In this document: piece after piece, positions 52,264-62,745 of the stretch
Numbering within the stretch: the first letter of the stretch is position 1
Layout: every line of letters starts with the position of its first letter
Source: QHXW01 sp963768075
GTDB taxonomy: Bacteria; Acidobacteriota; Terriglobia; Bryobacterales; Bryobacteraceae
Reading direction: 5' to 3'
NCBI GenBank assembly: GCA_963768075.1
Contig: CAVYHD010000022.1
Location: 248,001-312,000 of the forward strand
Length of the DNA: 64,000 nucleotides
The notes under the pieces: model-generated
What the model was told of the DNA's origin: nothing
Databases searched by the model: none
Seen by the model: the letters and a program-made list of their open reading frames with translations, nothing else
Made by a program: the position numbers and the translations under genes

Positions 52264-52881
52264 TTGCGGATTTCGCGGCGAAGGTTCATGGGGACAGTGG
52301 CGGCGCTTGGAACGATGGCGCCGGCCCAGGCCCGAGCGTGGCGAGTGCTGGATCTGGGCCGCGACTGCCTGCTGCGCGAATCTTTGGTGGGGTTTGGTGG
52401 GATGGGCATTCCTGCCTGCCGCGCGCCAATGGATGGGCAAGAATGCGGATTCTATGTGGTCCCAGGAGTGGGCCCGCTTCCCGAGGAATTTGCCCGCGGA
52501 CTCTCCGCATTCACGCGCAGCGGTGGCTGGGTCGTGTTCGAATCCGCTGCCGGTTTTGGGGGATTCGAGGATCAGCGCCGCATGCTGGCGCGGTATTTCG
52601 ACATTCGCATCCAACCACCCGTTGACCTCTGGGCTAACGGCACCGCACCGTATATCGATTATCGTTGGCCGGTATGCGAGAGAGTCCGCGATTTCAGCCG
52701 CGTGACGCCGATTTCCGCCGACGGTCCGGAGATCATCGGTTCCGCAGGCGACGTTCCTGTGGCGGCGAGGCGCGGCAGATTCATCTTCCTCGGCTCTCCC
52801 GTGGGCCCCGCACTGCTCGCCGGTGACCGCGAAGCGCAGTCCTGGTTCAGCTCGCTAGCGGGCGGTTGGCCAGCTCGATGA
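52264..52881 (+). CDS. Tat-exported protein of unknown function
   Basis: A 205-residue protein starting at TTG 52264 with a twin-arginine signal (ISRRRFMGTVAALGTM). An ATG at 52288 would remove the arginines, so TTG is preferred. The mature part has the GGWVVFESAAGF and RRGRFIFLGSPVGPALLAG blocks of a Rossmann-like or glutamine-amidotransferase-like domain (as in DUF4159), but catalytic residues are not evident. Translationally linked to the isomerase. Confidence 0.65.
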   Translation: MRISRRRFMGTVAALGTMAPAQARAWRVLDLGRDCLLRESLVGFGGMGIPACRAPMDGQECGFYVVPGVGPLPEEFARGLSAFTRSGGWVVFESAAGFGGFEDQRRMLARYFDIRIQPPVDLWANGTAPYIDYRWPVCERVRDFSRVTPISADGPEIIGSAGDVPVAARRGRFIFLGSPVGPALLAGDREAQSWFSSLAGGWPAR

Positions 52882-53092
52882 TGACCCGCGGCGCGGCGGC
52901 GCCTTGCGCCGGATGGGCCTGCAGATCTTGGCGTTGAGAGCGTTAGTACTCCAGTAACGCAAACGGGCTAACCCTGCGTGGTTCAAATGGTGTGAAGGTG
53001 TGTTTCTCATCTGGGGCGACCTAGCCAGCCGCCGCGCTGAGCCCTGCTGCGTTTGTTGAGGTGCGTGCGCCGCGGTACAGTAGGTCTGCAGA

Positions 53093-55177
53093 ATGAAGAG
53101 ACAAGTTTCCGGTTTCAAGGATGCGAACCGGCGCGCCCTAAGCACCATCCTGGCGCTGCTGGGCGGGTTTCTTTTCATTCCCTCAGATTTTTCCGCACAA
53201 CAGCCGGCTCCAGATCCTCTTCTGAAGTGGATGGACCAGATTGCCCAGCAGCAACTGCAGCGGCGGGAAGACCTGATCGCGACAATTCGCAATGTGGCGG
53301 ATGCCGAGCGGCGCAAGCAGGCCGTCCGGGAAAAAATTCTGGCGATTATCGGAGGGCTGCCCGCCTACAGCGGCCCCCTGAATTCCCGAATTACCGGCCG
53401 GATTCGGGGTGAGTCCTACACTATCGAAAAAGTCATTTTCGAAAGTCTGCCGGGCGTTTTCGTCACGGCAAATCTCTACCGGCCCAACCAATCCGGGCGT
53501 TACCCCGGAGTTCTTTTGCAGGCCGGCCACACACAAGAGGGGAAGCCGGAAGGCCAGATCCTCGCGGCCAATCTGGCATTGAAGGGCTTTGTAGTTCTAG
53601 CCTTCGATCCTTTGGGGCAAGGCGAAAGAGAACAGACATACGAACGGCAGGTGGACCGGGCGCTGGCTGGGTGGTCCGTCCCCGAACACATCCAGGTGGG
53701 AGCTCAGAGCATGCTCATCGGCGAGAGTGTCGCTCGCTATTTCATATGGGACGCAAAACGGGCCCTTGACTACCTGGTGAGCCGGCCTGACGTAGACGCG
53801 GAACATCTGGGTGCTGTGGGGTGCTCAGGTGGCGGCGCACTGACAACATTCATCGGTGCTCTCGACGCCAGGCTAAAGGCGGTCGCGCCGGCTTGTTTTA
53901 TCAATTCATACCGCATATTGTTCACAGGCCCCGACCCCGACTCGGAAATGAGCCCGCCCAACCTTCTGTCGAGTGGGCTGGATATGGCCGATTATGTCGA
54001 ATTGTCCGCGCCAACTCCGTGGCTCATCCTGGCGACCGAGGGAGATTACTTCACACCCGCAGGAGCGAAGCTGGTCTATGAAGAGGCCCGCCGCTGGTTC
54101 GGCCTTTACGGCGCTGAAGACAAGTTGCGTTTCTTTGTCGGATCGGGCCCGCACGGCACTCCGCTCGAAACTCGAGAAGAGATCTATAAATGGATGATCC
54201 GCTGGCTTAAGGACGGTAAAGGTGACTTTCATGAACAAACGGTGAAGAACTACACCAACCAGGAACTCCTGGTCACAAAGAGCGGTCATGTCGATGACGA
54301 GCCCGGCAGCCGGAAAATCTACCAGTTGATCTTGGACGAATTTCGGAGCCGGGAGCAACAGGGAACGATTGCAGAGCTGCTCGCCGATCTGCGCAGCTTG
54401 AACATCCCCTCCGGGTTGACTGCGCCCAAGGTGACGGAATCCGATGAGTCAAACGGACACGAATGGCGGCAGGAGCACATAACCTTTGAAAGTGAGCCGG
54501 GGGTCGAGATTGGCGGCAAACTCTACATCCCTCAATCCAGCGGCCAGAAGCCGGCCGTACTGCTGGTGGCCGATAAGATGAGTAGTTATTGGATTGTTTC
54601 CACAACCTCGTTGGCCGAGAGAATTACCAAGACAGGACGAGTCGTTCTCGAACTGGAGCCTCGCGACGCCCCGGCAGAAGGTGAGCGGCCATTCATCGGG
54701 AACTGGTTAGCCAACGCCCGGGCCAACCAAATCGGACGCAACCTGCCGGCCATGCGCGCACATGACATTCTGCGTGGTGTGGACGTCCTGGCCGCGCGCA
54801 ACGACGTCAACCCGGCCGCTATTCGCGCTGCTGCCCGCGGCGTGAAAGGAATCTGGCTTCTGCTGGCGGCTGCGATTGACTCGCGAATCAGCAAGGTCTG
54901 GCTGGATCGAACACCGTTCAGTCTTCGCGCTGCTCTGACACACTCAATGAACACGGATTTATTTGATGCCGTGATTCCGGGTTTTGTGCTGCACTGGGAC
55001 CTCGACGATCTAGCTAAAGCCCTGGGTGACCGGCCACTGCTGTGGACTGATCCGGCAAACTGGATGGGACGGCCGGTGCCTCTCGGTCCCGCGTTTCGCT
55101 ATCGCTATGTGATCGGCGACACAACCGATCTTCACGATCAACAGGACGATGCGTTCATGAAAGAGTTCCTGCAATGA
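53093..55177 (+). CDS. Secreted two-domain alpha/beta hydrolase (acetyl-xylan-esterase-like)
   Basis: A 694-residue protein with a signal region (about 15-35). The first alpha/beta-hydrolase domain (about 115-385) has a nucleophile elbow GCSGGG (S245), the acid in ATEGDYF and the histidine in GSGPHG, close to the AXE1/abhydrolase_7 group. A second domain (about 450-690) keeps the fold pattern (IYIPQSSGQKPAVLLVAD-like start) but lacks a Gly-x-Ser-x-Gly elbow (AARGVKGIWLLLAAA), so it is probably inactive. Substrate unknown. Confidence 0.82.
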   Translation: MKRQVSGFKDANRRALSTILALLGGFLFIPSDFSAQQPAPDPLLKWMDQIAQQQLQRREDLIATIRNVADAERRKQAVREKILAIIGGLPAYSGPLNSRITGRIRGESYTIEKVIFESLPGVFVTANLYRPNQSGRYPGVLLQAGHTQEGKPEGQILAANLALKGFVVLAFDPLGQGEREQTYERQVDRALAGWSVPEHIQVGAQSMLIGESVARYFIWDAKRALDYLVSRPDVDAEHLGAVGCSGGGALTTFIGALDARLKAVAPACFINSYRILFTGPDPDSEMSPPNLLSSGLDMADYVELSAPTPWLILATEGDYFTPAGAKLVYEEARRWFGLYGAEDKLRFFVGSGPHGTPLETREEIYKWMIRWLKDGKGDFHEQTVKNYTNQELLVTKSGHVDDEPGSRKIYQLILDEFRSREQQGTIAELLADLRSLNIPSGLTAPKVTESDESNGHEWRQEHITFESEPGVEIGGKLYIPQSSGQKPAVLLVADKMSSYWIVSTTSLAERITKTGRVVLELEPRDAPAEGERPFIGNWLANARANQIGRNLPAMRAHDILRGVDVLAARNDVNPAAIRAAARGVKGIWLLLAAAIDSRISKVWLDRTPFSLRAALTHSMNTDLFDAVIPGFVLHWDLDDLAKALGDRPLLWTDPANWMGRPVPLGPAFRYRYVIGDTTDLHDQQDDAFMKEFLQ

Positions 55178-55244
55178 TCGATGCGGGTATTTCGATCAAA
55201 CGCGAAGCGGCGTGCTACCGGCGGCCGAGCGCGCGAAAGACTGA

Positions 55245-55379
55245 ATGATCGATGTCAATGTGAATCTGTCCCGTTGGCCGTTCCGCCGTTTGGTTGGAGA
55301 CGAGCCGGACGGCCTGGTCGCCGGCCTCCGCCGGCGCAATGTAAACCAGGCGTGGGGTAGCAATTTCGAGATGCGATAG
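55245..55379 (+). pseudogene. Truncated amidohydrolase-like N-terminus
   Basis: A 44-codon ORF starts MIDVNVNLSRWPFRRL, which matches the opening of amidohydrolase_2-type proteins (metal-site VNVHL-like, here N instead of H at residue 7). It ends after FEMR at a TAG. The rest of the gene is missing and the lactonase gene follows 19 bp later. A deletion remnant is likely. Confidence 0.45.
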
Positions 55380-55398
55380 AATCTCCAGAACCCGCTCT

Positions 55399-56370
55399 AT
55401 GAAAATACTTCAACTCGTAGTTCTTGCCGCCGCAACCCTTCAAGCCGCCGATCTTGCTCTGCCTGCGGGCGCCAAGCCGCGCAACTTGGGCTCGGTTGGC
55501 GCGGGCGAAGGGCCGGCGTGGGACGGCAAAAGTAACCTCTACTTCACTGACGAACACCGGATCACGCTTCGCGATTCGACTGGTCAAATCCATGTTTTTC
55601 GTGAACCGTCTAATGATGCGAGCGGTCTGCTGTTCGATCCCCAAGGCCGGCTCATGATCTGCGAATCGGCGACTCGCCGCGTCACGCGCATTGAGTCTGA
55701 CGGCACGACCATCGTCCTTGCCGACCGATACCAAGGAATGCGGTTCAACTCGCCCAACGACCTCACGATCGATTCCAAAGGTCGTATCTACTTCAGTGAC
55801 CCGCGCTACGGATCCAGGGACGATATGGAAATGCGGGACGGGCACGGTCAGCAAGTCGAAGGTGTTTATCGTATCGACGCGCCAGGGAAGGTTACGCGCG
55901 TTATCGGTCATGAGGTTGACCGCGCCAACGGCGTGCTAGTTTCCCCGCGGGACCAATATATCTACGTAGCCGACAACGACAACAATAACGTGGGAGCCCC
56001 CCGTAAGCTGTGGCGGTTCGGGTTGCGGCCTGATGGCACGATCGAGCCAGGCAGCCGGAAGCTGATTTTCGATTGGCACGATGGCCGTGGGCCGGATGGC
56101 GTCAAGATGGATGGTGAGGGGCGACTATACGTGGCGGCCGGTCTTAACAAACCTAACCCGCCATACGAGACCGCCGATAAATTCAAGGGCGGTGTCTATA
56201 TCATTTCGCCGGAAGGCAAGCTGCTTGATTTCATTCCCATACCGGTGGATGAAGTTACTAACTGCGCTTTCGGCGGCCAAGACTGGAAGACTCTCTTCAT
56301 TACCGCGGGCGGTACGCTCTGGAGTATTCCTGTGAATACTCCAGGCTGGACGCCCCTGGCGGCGCGCTGA
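55399..56370 (+). CDS. SMP-30/gluconolactonase-like protein
   Basis: A 323-residue six-bladed beta-propeller. Signal peptide about 1-16. Metal-site and family motifs: GEGPAWDGKSNLYFTDE (Glu), NSPNDLTIDSKGRIYFSDPRYG (Asn) and ADNDNNN. It would hydrolyse a sugar lactone in the periplasm. It may supply acid to the nearby sugar catabolism genes. Confidence 0.88.
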   Translation: MKILQLVVLAAATLQAADLALPAGAKPRNLGSVGAGEGPAWDGKSNLYFTDEHRITLRDSTGQIHVFREPSNDASGLLFDPQGRLMICESATRRVTRIESDGTTIVLADRYQGMRFNSPNDLTIDSKGRIYFSDPRYGSRDDMEMRDGHGQQVEGVYRIDAPGKVTRVIGHEVDRANGVLVSPRDQYIYVADNDNNNVGAPRKLWRFGLRPDGTIEPGSRKLIFDWHDGRGPDGVKMDGEGRLYVAAGLNKPNPPYETADKFKGGVYIISPEGKLLDFIPIPVDEVTNCAFGGQDWKTLFITAGGTLWSIPVNTPGWTPLAAR

Positions 56371-56465
56371 GGAAGCCAGGGAGTCACCTAACCCCACGCC
56401 ACCAGCACCTGTCCCACTCAACGACCTGCCGGCGCGCCGTATCCTTTAATGAAAGAGGCATCCAA

Positions 56466-57938
56466 ATGAGCGCGGGGAACACCAATCCGAGTGCGGATCC
56501 TCAGCTTCGACGTAATTCGCTCGGTCTCGCGGAACTGGTGTTCCAGGGTGTCACGCACATCGCGCCGGCGACCAACATCGTGTTCACTTTTCCGATCATC
56601 GCCCTCAAGGCGGGACCGGATATGCCGCTTTCGTTCCTGCTCTCTACAATTGTCTGCTTCTTTATCGGGAACACCGTATCCCAGTTTTCGCGGTACATGC
56701 CGTCGAGCGGCGGCTACTACTCGTTCGCCACTCGTGGACTAGGGAGCCGCGTCGGCTTCATGGCGACTTGGAGCTACCTAATTTATGAGATCCTCGGAGC
56801 GGCCGGCTGCACGGGTTTCCTTGGTTATCTAATCTCGGACATGTTAAGAATGCAGTTCCATGTGAATATCCCGTGGTGGTGTTTCGCGTTGCCGATGTCC
56901 GCCCTCATCTGGGTGCTCACTCACCACGGCATTCAGCTGTCGGCACGGATTACAGCGCTCCTAGGCGGCCTCGAAGTGCTGATCATGTTAGCGCTTGCGA
57001 TCACATTCCTGATCCATCCAGGACCGGGTTCCACATACCTTGCACCGCTAAAGCCTTCTTCATCACCCCATCACTTCGGCGGTATCTTGGCGGGGATGGT
57101 TTTCTCCATCCTGGCGCTGAGCGGCTTCGAGGCTCCAGCGCCGCTCGCTCAGGAAGCCCGTCTTCCCGGCAAGTTCATCGGCCAGGCAATCATGCTCTCC
57201 CTGGGTAGTATCGGTATCTTCTACATCTTTACTTCCTATACAAGCGCAATCGGCTGGGGCACTGGCGACATGGCTGCCTTCGCCTCAAATCCCAATCCCT
57301 ATTACATTCTTGGCCATACGCTCTGGGGCGCCGGGTGGTGGTTCGTTGTTCTTGCTATCATCAACAGCGCCGTGGGCATCGGTCTCTCCTGCACCAACGC
57401 AGCGTCGCGCGTGATGTACACTATGGGCCGGGCGGGCACACTCCCTGCAAATTTTGGGCGTATCCATCCCCGCCACCGGACACCTACGTTCGCAATCGCC
57501 TGGGTGCAGATATATGGCATCGCCGCAATTCTGCTAGTGGGCTTCTTGCTGCAACCTGATTACATCTTCGGTTTCCTTGGAACAATTACAACTCTTGCGG
57601 TTATTGTGCTCTATGCTATGGCGAACCTGGCTTTGACGATCTATATGCGTCGGGAACAGAGAGCTAAATTCACTGTATGGCAACACGTAGTGCTCCCATG
57701 GATTGCGACCCTGGCTCTGCTACCCGTCCTCTTTGTCACTGTCTACCCGGTACCCGCCTGGCCCTACAACATGACACCCTACCTGTTTCTCGTAACACTC
57801 GTTGTCGGCTTTGCCTACATGCAGTGGCGCGAGTCACACAATCCCGGCGCGCTTCGTCGGGGTGCAATCATGCTCATTCGCAGCGGAGCTGCCCCCGGGG
57901 ATGAGGTAGAACCTAACGAACCGGTAGCCCCTCTCTAG
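56466..57938 (+). CDS. APC-family amino acid permease
   Basis: A 490-residue transporter with twelve helices. N-terminal LGLAELVFQGVTHIAPATNIVFTFP and the GFEAPAPLAQEAR helix-6 motif place it in the amino-acid/polyamine/organocation superfamily, near the ethanolamine or cationic groups. Substrate is not readable. It lies 95 bp after the lactonase. Confidence 0.88.
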   Translation: MSAGNTNPSADPQLRRNSLGLAELVFQGVTHIAPATNIVFTFPIIALKAGPDMPLSFLLSTIVCFFIGNTVSQFSRYMPSSGGYYSFATRGLGSRVGFMATWSYLIYEILGAAGCTGFLGYLISDMLRMQFHVNIPWWCFALPMSALIWVLTHHGIQLSARITALLGGLEVLIMLALAITFLIHPGPGSTYLAPLKPSSSPHHFGGILAGMVFSILALSGFEAPAPLAQEARLPGKFIGQAIMLSLGSIGIFYIFTSYTSAIGWGTGDMAAFASNPNPYYILGHTLWGAGWWFVVLAIINSAVGIGLSCTNAASRVMYTMGRAGTLPANFGRIHPRHRTPTFAIAWVQIYGIAAILLVGFLLQPDYIFGFLGTITTLAVIVLYAMANLALTIYMRREQRAKFTVWQHVVLPWIATLALLPVLFVTVYPVPAWPYNMTPYLFLVTLVVGFAYMQWRESHNPGALRRGAIMLIRSGAAPGDEVEPNEPVAPL

Positions 57939-58038
57939 TGTCTCTGTACTTGCGCATCGGGCCATTTAGCCGACTTAGTTCGTGATCGCGAATCGTCCAA
58001 GAACTCGGTTGTGGGTCCATGTAGCATGCGATGGTTTA

Positions 58039-59985
58039 TCATTGCCGCGAGCCAGCATGAAATGCTTGGCTGGCGCCAGCTTCGAAAAGGGCGAAGATGA
58101 ACAGGGTTCCTCCACTGCGATAATCACGCATCCAGGGGGCTCCGGCGCCCGTAAAGCCCCCCACTGCACCTGACATACCGGATGCGACTGCGATATATTC
58201 CGTGCCGTCAAGCCGGTACGCTATTGGTGCTCCACGGATGCCCGAGCCAGTCTGGTAGGACCACAGTCGTTCGCCAGTTTCGGCATCGGTCGCAACTAAA
58301 TTGCCTTCAGGGTCGCCGCTGAATACTAGCGATCCCGCGGTTACCAGCGTGCCGCCCGCCATCGGAGTGCGAGTCTTTACTTCCCAAGCCACCTCGCCAG
58401 TATCGGCGCGCAAGGCCATCAGCTTGCCGTACGCCTGATTCGGGAGATAGCTGAATCCGCTTGGACCGGGCGGCAGCCCAAGTCGCTTTGCGTTCACACC
58501 GTAATTGGAAAACACTGCGCAGTTTTCAATTGCCGGGAGGTACACCAGCCTTGTCACTGGGCTGAAGGACATGGGGTTCCACTCCTTACCTCCGGCGGCG
58601 CCCGGGCACACTGTGACACCCCCCAAGGTCGGGATTGCTTCCGGGGTAACGACCGGCCGGCCACCATCGAAGCCTTTGGCCCACGTAGCACGCACAAACG
58701 GCTTGGCATAAAGGAACTTTCCGTTGCCGCGGTCGAGGGCATAAAAATGCCCGTTGCGATCCGCATGCAGAAGCCCCTTGATCGTGCGGCCGTCGATATG
58801 CAGATCGGCTAGCACCATCTCATTGACGCCATCGTAATCCCAGACATCGTGAGGCGTGAACTGATAGTGCCACCTCAGTTTGCCGCTCCCCGGCTCGAGC
58901 GCGACAACGCAGTCCGTGTACAGGTTATCGCCTGGACGAGCGTCTCCATCGTAATCCGGGTTGGGGTTGCCTGTTCCCCAGTAGATGAGCTTCAGCTCAG
59001 GATCGTAGGAGCCGTTCAGCCAAGTGGCCCCGCCGCCCTGATCGGCGACGGTGTAGAAGCGCCAGATACGCTTGCCCGTCGCGGCGTCGTAAGCGTCAAT
59101 GAATCCACGGCTCTGGTAGTCGCCGCCAGCCATGCCGACCACTACCTTGTCATCGACGATCAACGGCGGCGAGGTCGCGCTCACGTTTTCATCCACGCGC
59201 CCTATTTCGATGTCCCAACGGGCCCGCCCTGTCTGTACGTCCAGCGCAACTAAATGTGCGTCGAGGGTGGCCAAATAGAGCATTCCTCCAGCGACCGCCG
59301 GGCCGCGATTCACGGGCCCGCAGCAATAATTCAATTTCGTGGGCAGGTGGCGACGATAATGCCACAGTTCAGCGCCAGTGCGAGCATCGATGGCGAACAC
59401 GTGGTTCCACGCAGTAGTCAGGAAGAGTACGCCGTCGATAAGGAGCGGCGTGGCCTCCAGACCATCCGGAACACCTGTTTGAAAGCTCCACACGGGTACC
59501 AGGTTGCGGACGTTATCACGGCGGATAGCGCTGAGCGGGCTGAAACGCTGATTCGCGTAGTCGCGGCCGTACATGAGCCAGTTGTCAGACTCCGAGCTGG
59601 CGGTTAACAGGCGGTCTGGTTCGACGCGAATACGCGGGACCCGCAGATTATTCGCGGGCTGGATTGCAGTGGTCACGAGCGATCGCAGATACCGGACGAG
59701 ACCTTGGGCTTCACCCGGATGAAGACGATCACTGAAAGCTGGCATGGGAGTGCCCCGCACGCCTTCGCGCAACGTGCGCTCCAGATCCTGATCGCTGATC
59801 CCAGCTTGCCACAGCGGATTGGTCAAGTCTGGTCCGGAAGCTCCTTCGCCCGTCGCGCCATGACAGATTGCACAGTGGCGCGCAAATAACTCCTGACCGG
59901 GTGTCGGCGGCGATTGCTGGAAGGCGACAACGGCGGCCGGAAAAAGAAGGCACGCGGCTGCCAGATTGCAACGGATCAATTCCAT
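58039..59985 (-). CDS. PQQ-dependent dehydrogenase with N-terminal cytochrome c domain
   Basis: A 648-residue quinohemoprotein. The cytochrome c domain comes first (about 30-100; heme motif CAICHG, Met ligand likely in GTPMPAF), followed by the eight-bladed propeller with the vicinal cysteine pair NYCCGP, ATPLLIDGVLFL and the tryptophan-docking W motifs (GKLRWHYQF, EVAWEVKT, ERLWSYQT). Usual alcohol dehydrogenases carry the cytochrome at the C-terminus. I start at ATG 59983-59985, which gives a normal signal peptide; the frame is open to 60018. Substrate, probably an alcohol or sugar, is unknown. Confidence 0.88.
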   Translation of the reverse strand: MELIRCNLAAACLLFPAAVVAFQQSPPTPGQELFARHCAICHGATGEGASGPDLTNPLWQAGISDQDLERTLREGVRGTPMPAFSDRLHPGEAQGLVRYLRSLVTTAIQPANNLRVPRIRVEPDRLLTASSESDNWLMYGRDYANQRFSPLSAIRRDNVRNLVPVWSFQTGVPDGLEATPLLIDGVLFLTTAWNHVFAIDARTGAELWHYRRHLPTKLNYCCGPVNRGPAVAGGMLYLATLDAHLVALDVQTGRARWDIEIGRVDENVSATSPPLIVDDKVVVGMAGGDYQSRGFIDAYDAATGKRIWRFYTVADQGGGATWLNGSYDPELKLIYWGTGNPNPDYDGDARPGDNLYTDCVVALEPGSGKLRWHYQFTPHDVWDYDGVNEMVLADLHIDGRTIKGLLHADRNGHFYALDRGNGKFLYAKPFVRATWAKGFDGGRPVVTPEAIPTLGGVTVCPGAAGGKEWNPMSFSPVTRLVYLPAIENCAVFSNYGVNAKRLGLPPGPSGFSYLPNQAYGKLMALRADTGEVAWEVKTRTPMAGGTLVTAGSLVFSGDPEGNLVATDAETGERLWSYQTGSGIRGAPIAYRLDGTEYIAVASGMSGAVGGFTGAGAPWMRDYRSGGTLFIFALFEAGASQAFHAGSRQ

Positions 59986-60104
59986 TTGACAGTTGATGGT
60001 CTCTATATCATAGGCCAACGCGCGGCGGTCGACTCAAATAAGAATAAGAGCAGATGCAGTGTGCGCGGGCGTAACCACAATCACACATCATGTCATCCTT
60101 CTCC

Positions 60105-62744
60105 TTATTCCGAACGCAGGGTTGTGGCCGGGTCGATGCGGACCGCGCGGATTACGGCGGGGAGCGCGGCCAGTAGCACCAGAGTCACCAGGAGCAACCA
60201 CGGCGGCGCTAGCACGCCAGTGTCGGTGGCTTTTACGTCGTAGAGAAGAGATTCGATGTACTGCGCCGATGTCAGACTAAGCGCGAGTCCGGCCACGGCT
60301 CCGACGAGCGCCATCGAGAACACATCCAACGTCACTCGCCGGGCGATGTCGCCGGCCGGGGCGCCGATCGCCATCCGAATGCCAATTTCGCGGCGGCGTT
60401 GCAGCACGGAGTAATCCAAAACTCCATAGAGGCCGATACCCGCGAGGAGCAGAGCTACGACGGCGAAAAACGACGCGAGCATGGCTAGCAAACGCTCGCG
60501 GACCGTTTGTGCGGCATTGATTTCTTCTTGTGTGCGGATGTTGCTAATGCGAAACCCTGGTCGCGTGCGCGGAACCTCACGGCGCAACGTGGAAGCCAGG
60601 GCTAGCGGGTTCGCACTAGCGGTGCGCACGAGGAATGTTGCGAAGCCCTGTGCCTGGGGTGCGCCCTTGTCGTCAACAGAATGAAACGGTACATAGGCGA
60701 CTGGCAATGCGGGCTCGCGCAGTTTCTCGTACGGGGCATTGCCGACGATGCCGACTACGGTGAAGCGCTGGTCGCCTTTCGCGAATGAAATTCCAACTGG
60801 AGGCTGACCATTGAAATATTGCCTCACGAACGCCTCATTGACGAGGGCAGCACCAGGCGATGTGTCAGTCGCGCGAAAATCCCTTCCTTCGACCAGGCGG
60901 ATTTTCATAGTGTCCAGCCAACCTGGTGAAACGTGGAGGAAGTAAGCCAGGACCGGACCGGGAGGCGCGCCGTTAACGGAGACGAAGCCATTCCAGTTGC
61001 CTCCGGCGAGCAGCGGCCAACCGGCGAGGGCGACAGCTTCGACGCCTGGCAATGTTCGGAGATGGTCGGCCACTTGGTCCCAGAGGATTGGCGGCTGATC
61101 GGGTTGCGCAACTGTTTCTAGCGTGAGAAGCCGCTGAGTGGAAAACCCGATGGGCCGGTGGGACAAGCGATCGAAAGTGGTCACAAACAGCCCGGCGAGG
61201 AAGAGCACAATAAAACAGAACGCCGCCTGCACGCAGATCAGGGCGCGCATGGAACGACGGCGGGCGTGGGGGTCGTCTCCGTCTTTGAGCGCGCTCGATG
61301 GGCTGATGGCGGAAGCGCGCAGAGCTGGCGCCAGACCGAACAGGATGGTTACGCCGACTGCCAACAACATGCCGAATCCCAGGACACGCCAGTCAGCCGG
61401 GAGTGACAAGCGCGCGGGGTTGTCGGGCGGATTAATGCGGCTGACAACGAATGGAGCGGACCACCAAGCGAACAATCCGCCTATGGCTGACGCAAAGAAA
61501 GCGATCATCGCGCATTCAACCAGGACGAGTTGCACGAGGCGGAATCGGCCCGCGCCAATAGATACGCGGAGGGCCATCTCGCGCGCCCGTGCAGCGGCTT
61601 GCGCCGAGAGCAGGTTGGCAACGTTCGCGCATGCGATCAACAGCACTAAGGCCACCAGCACGGCGAGAGCCGCGAGTGCGGGGCGGTAATCCTGCTGCAA
61701 TCCAGAGGCTCCGGCCGCCGCAGGCTCGAGCAACACGGTCTGAGCCAGGAACTTTTCGACGTCCTCACGACTCATGCCTTTGAAACCCTTCGCGCGCTCA
61801 TCTTCAAAAACGCGAGAGACAGCGTCGAGCTTCGCGCGGACGGGCGCGATCGCGACGCCAGGCCTGAGCTGGACGAGCGTGCGGTGCCACGTCCAATCAT
61901 CTGCGGTGGCGCCGGGGTGCATCATGGTGGGGATGAAAAGATCGGTCACGGTGCCTGTCTCGGTACCGGTGAAGGGCGGCTCGACGATTCCGACGATTTC
62001 GTAAAGCCTGGGTCCCATGCGGAACGTGCGGCCGACGACTTTTGGATCTCGTGCGAAACGGCGCGTCCAATAGTCATATGAGATCACGGCTACTGGATGA
62101 GCGCCTGGCTTAAGGTCGTCATTCTCAGTGAGGAGCCGTCCCGCGGCGGGCCGTAGTCCGAATGAGCCGAACATCGAGCCGGAGACGCATTGCATGTAAG
62201 CTTTCTCCATCTCCTGATCCGACTTATAGGTCAGATCGGTGCGCCCTGCGTAGGAGACCGCGATTAACTCGGCCTTGTCCTTCACGGCGGCGCGCATCAG
62301 GCGGAACGACGGATAGGCCCAGGAGTCGCCGGTGCGCCGTTTGCCATCAAAATCGATTCCTTCGCGAACAGCAGCGTACAGGCGCTCGGCTCCCGCGACA
62401 GGCAATGGCCGGAGCAGCAAAGCGTCGATGAGCCGGAATGCCGAGGTGCAGGAGCCGATCGCCAGAGCGAGCGACAGGATCGCGGCGGCCGAGGTGACCT
62501 TATTTTTCTTGAGCTGACGCCAGCCAAACATGGCATCGACGCGGAGGGAATCGAGCCAGGCGACGACTCGGATATCGTGGCTTTCGTCGAGCCGCCGGAG
62601 CGTGGAGCCGAACGCTTCGCGAGCCTCAGCCGGGTCGCGGCCCTGCCGGATAGCTTCCTCGATATGGGACTGGAACTCTTCGTCGATTTCGCGGCTTAAA
62701 CGATCTCCGCGGAGTACATTCGTAATACGGGACCAAAATGACAT
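60105..62744 (-). CDS. ADOP-type MacB/FtsX duplicated permease
   Basis: An 879-residue acidobacterial duplicated orphan permease. N-terminal cytoplasmic helix pair (SREIDEEFQSHIEEAIRQGRDPAEAREAFGS), then two FtsX/MacB-like units, each with a periplasmic MacB_PCD domain and transmembrane helices (e.g. ALLVALVLLIACANVANLL and the C-terminal RREIGIRMAIGAPAGDI with following helices). No ATPase is nearby, as usual for the family. It starts 2 bp after the PadR gene and is surely repressed by it. Confidence 0.92.
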   Translation of the reverse strand: MSFWSRITNVLRGDRLSREIDEEFQSHIEEAIRQGRDPAEAREAFGSTLRRLDESHDIRVVAWLDSLRVDAMFGWRQLKKNKVTSAAAILSLALAIGSCTSAFRLIDALLLRPLPVAGAERLYAAVREGIDFDGKRRTGDSWAYPSFRLMRAAVKDKAELIAVSYAGRTDLTYKSDQEMEKAYMQCVSGSMFGSFGLRPAAGRLLTENDDLKPGAHPVAVISYDYWTRRFARDPKVVGRTFRMGPRLYEIVGIVEPPFTGTETGTVTDLFIPTMMHPGATADDWTWHRTLVQLRPGVAIAPVRAKLDAVSRVFEDERAKGFKGMSREDVEKFLAQTVLLEPAAAGASGLQQDYRPALAALAVLVALVLLIACANVANLLSAQAAARAREMALRVSIGAGRFRLVQLVLVECAMIAFFASAIGGLFAWWSAPFVVSRINPPDNPARLSLPADWRVLGFGMLLAVGVTILFGLAPALRASAISPSSALKDGDDPHARRRSMRALICVQAAFCFIVLFLAGLFVTTFDRLSHRPIGFSTQRLLTLETVAQPDQPPILWDQVADHLRTLPGVEAVALAGWPLLAGGNWNGFVSVNGAPPGPVLAYFLHVSPGWLDTMKIRLVEGRDFRATDTSPGAALVNEAFVRQYFNGQPPVGISFAKGDQRFTVVGIVGNAPYEKLREPALPVAYVPFHSVDDKGAPQAQGFATFLVRTASANPLALASTLRREVPRTRPGFRISNIRTQEEINAAQTVRERLLAMLASFFAVVALLLAGIGLYGVLDYSVLQRRREIGIRMAIGAPAGDIARRVTLDVFSMALVGAVAGLALSLTSAQYIESLLYDVKATDTGVLAPPWLLLVTLVLLAALPAVIRAVRIDPATTLRSE

Positions 62745-62745
62745 A

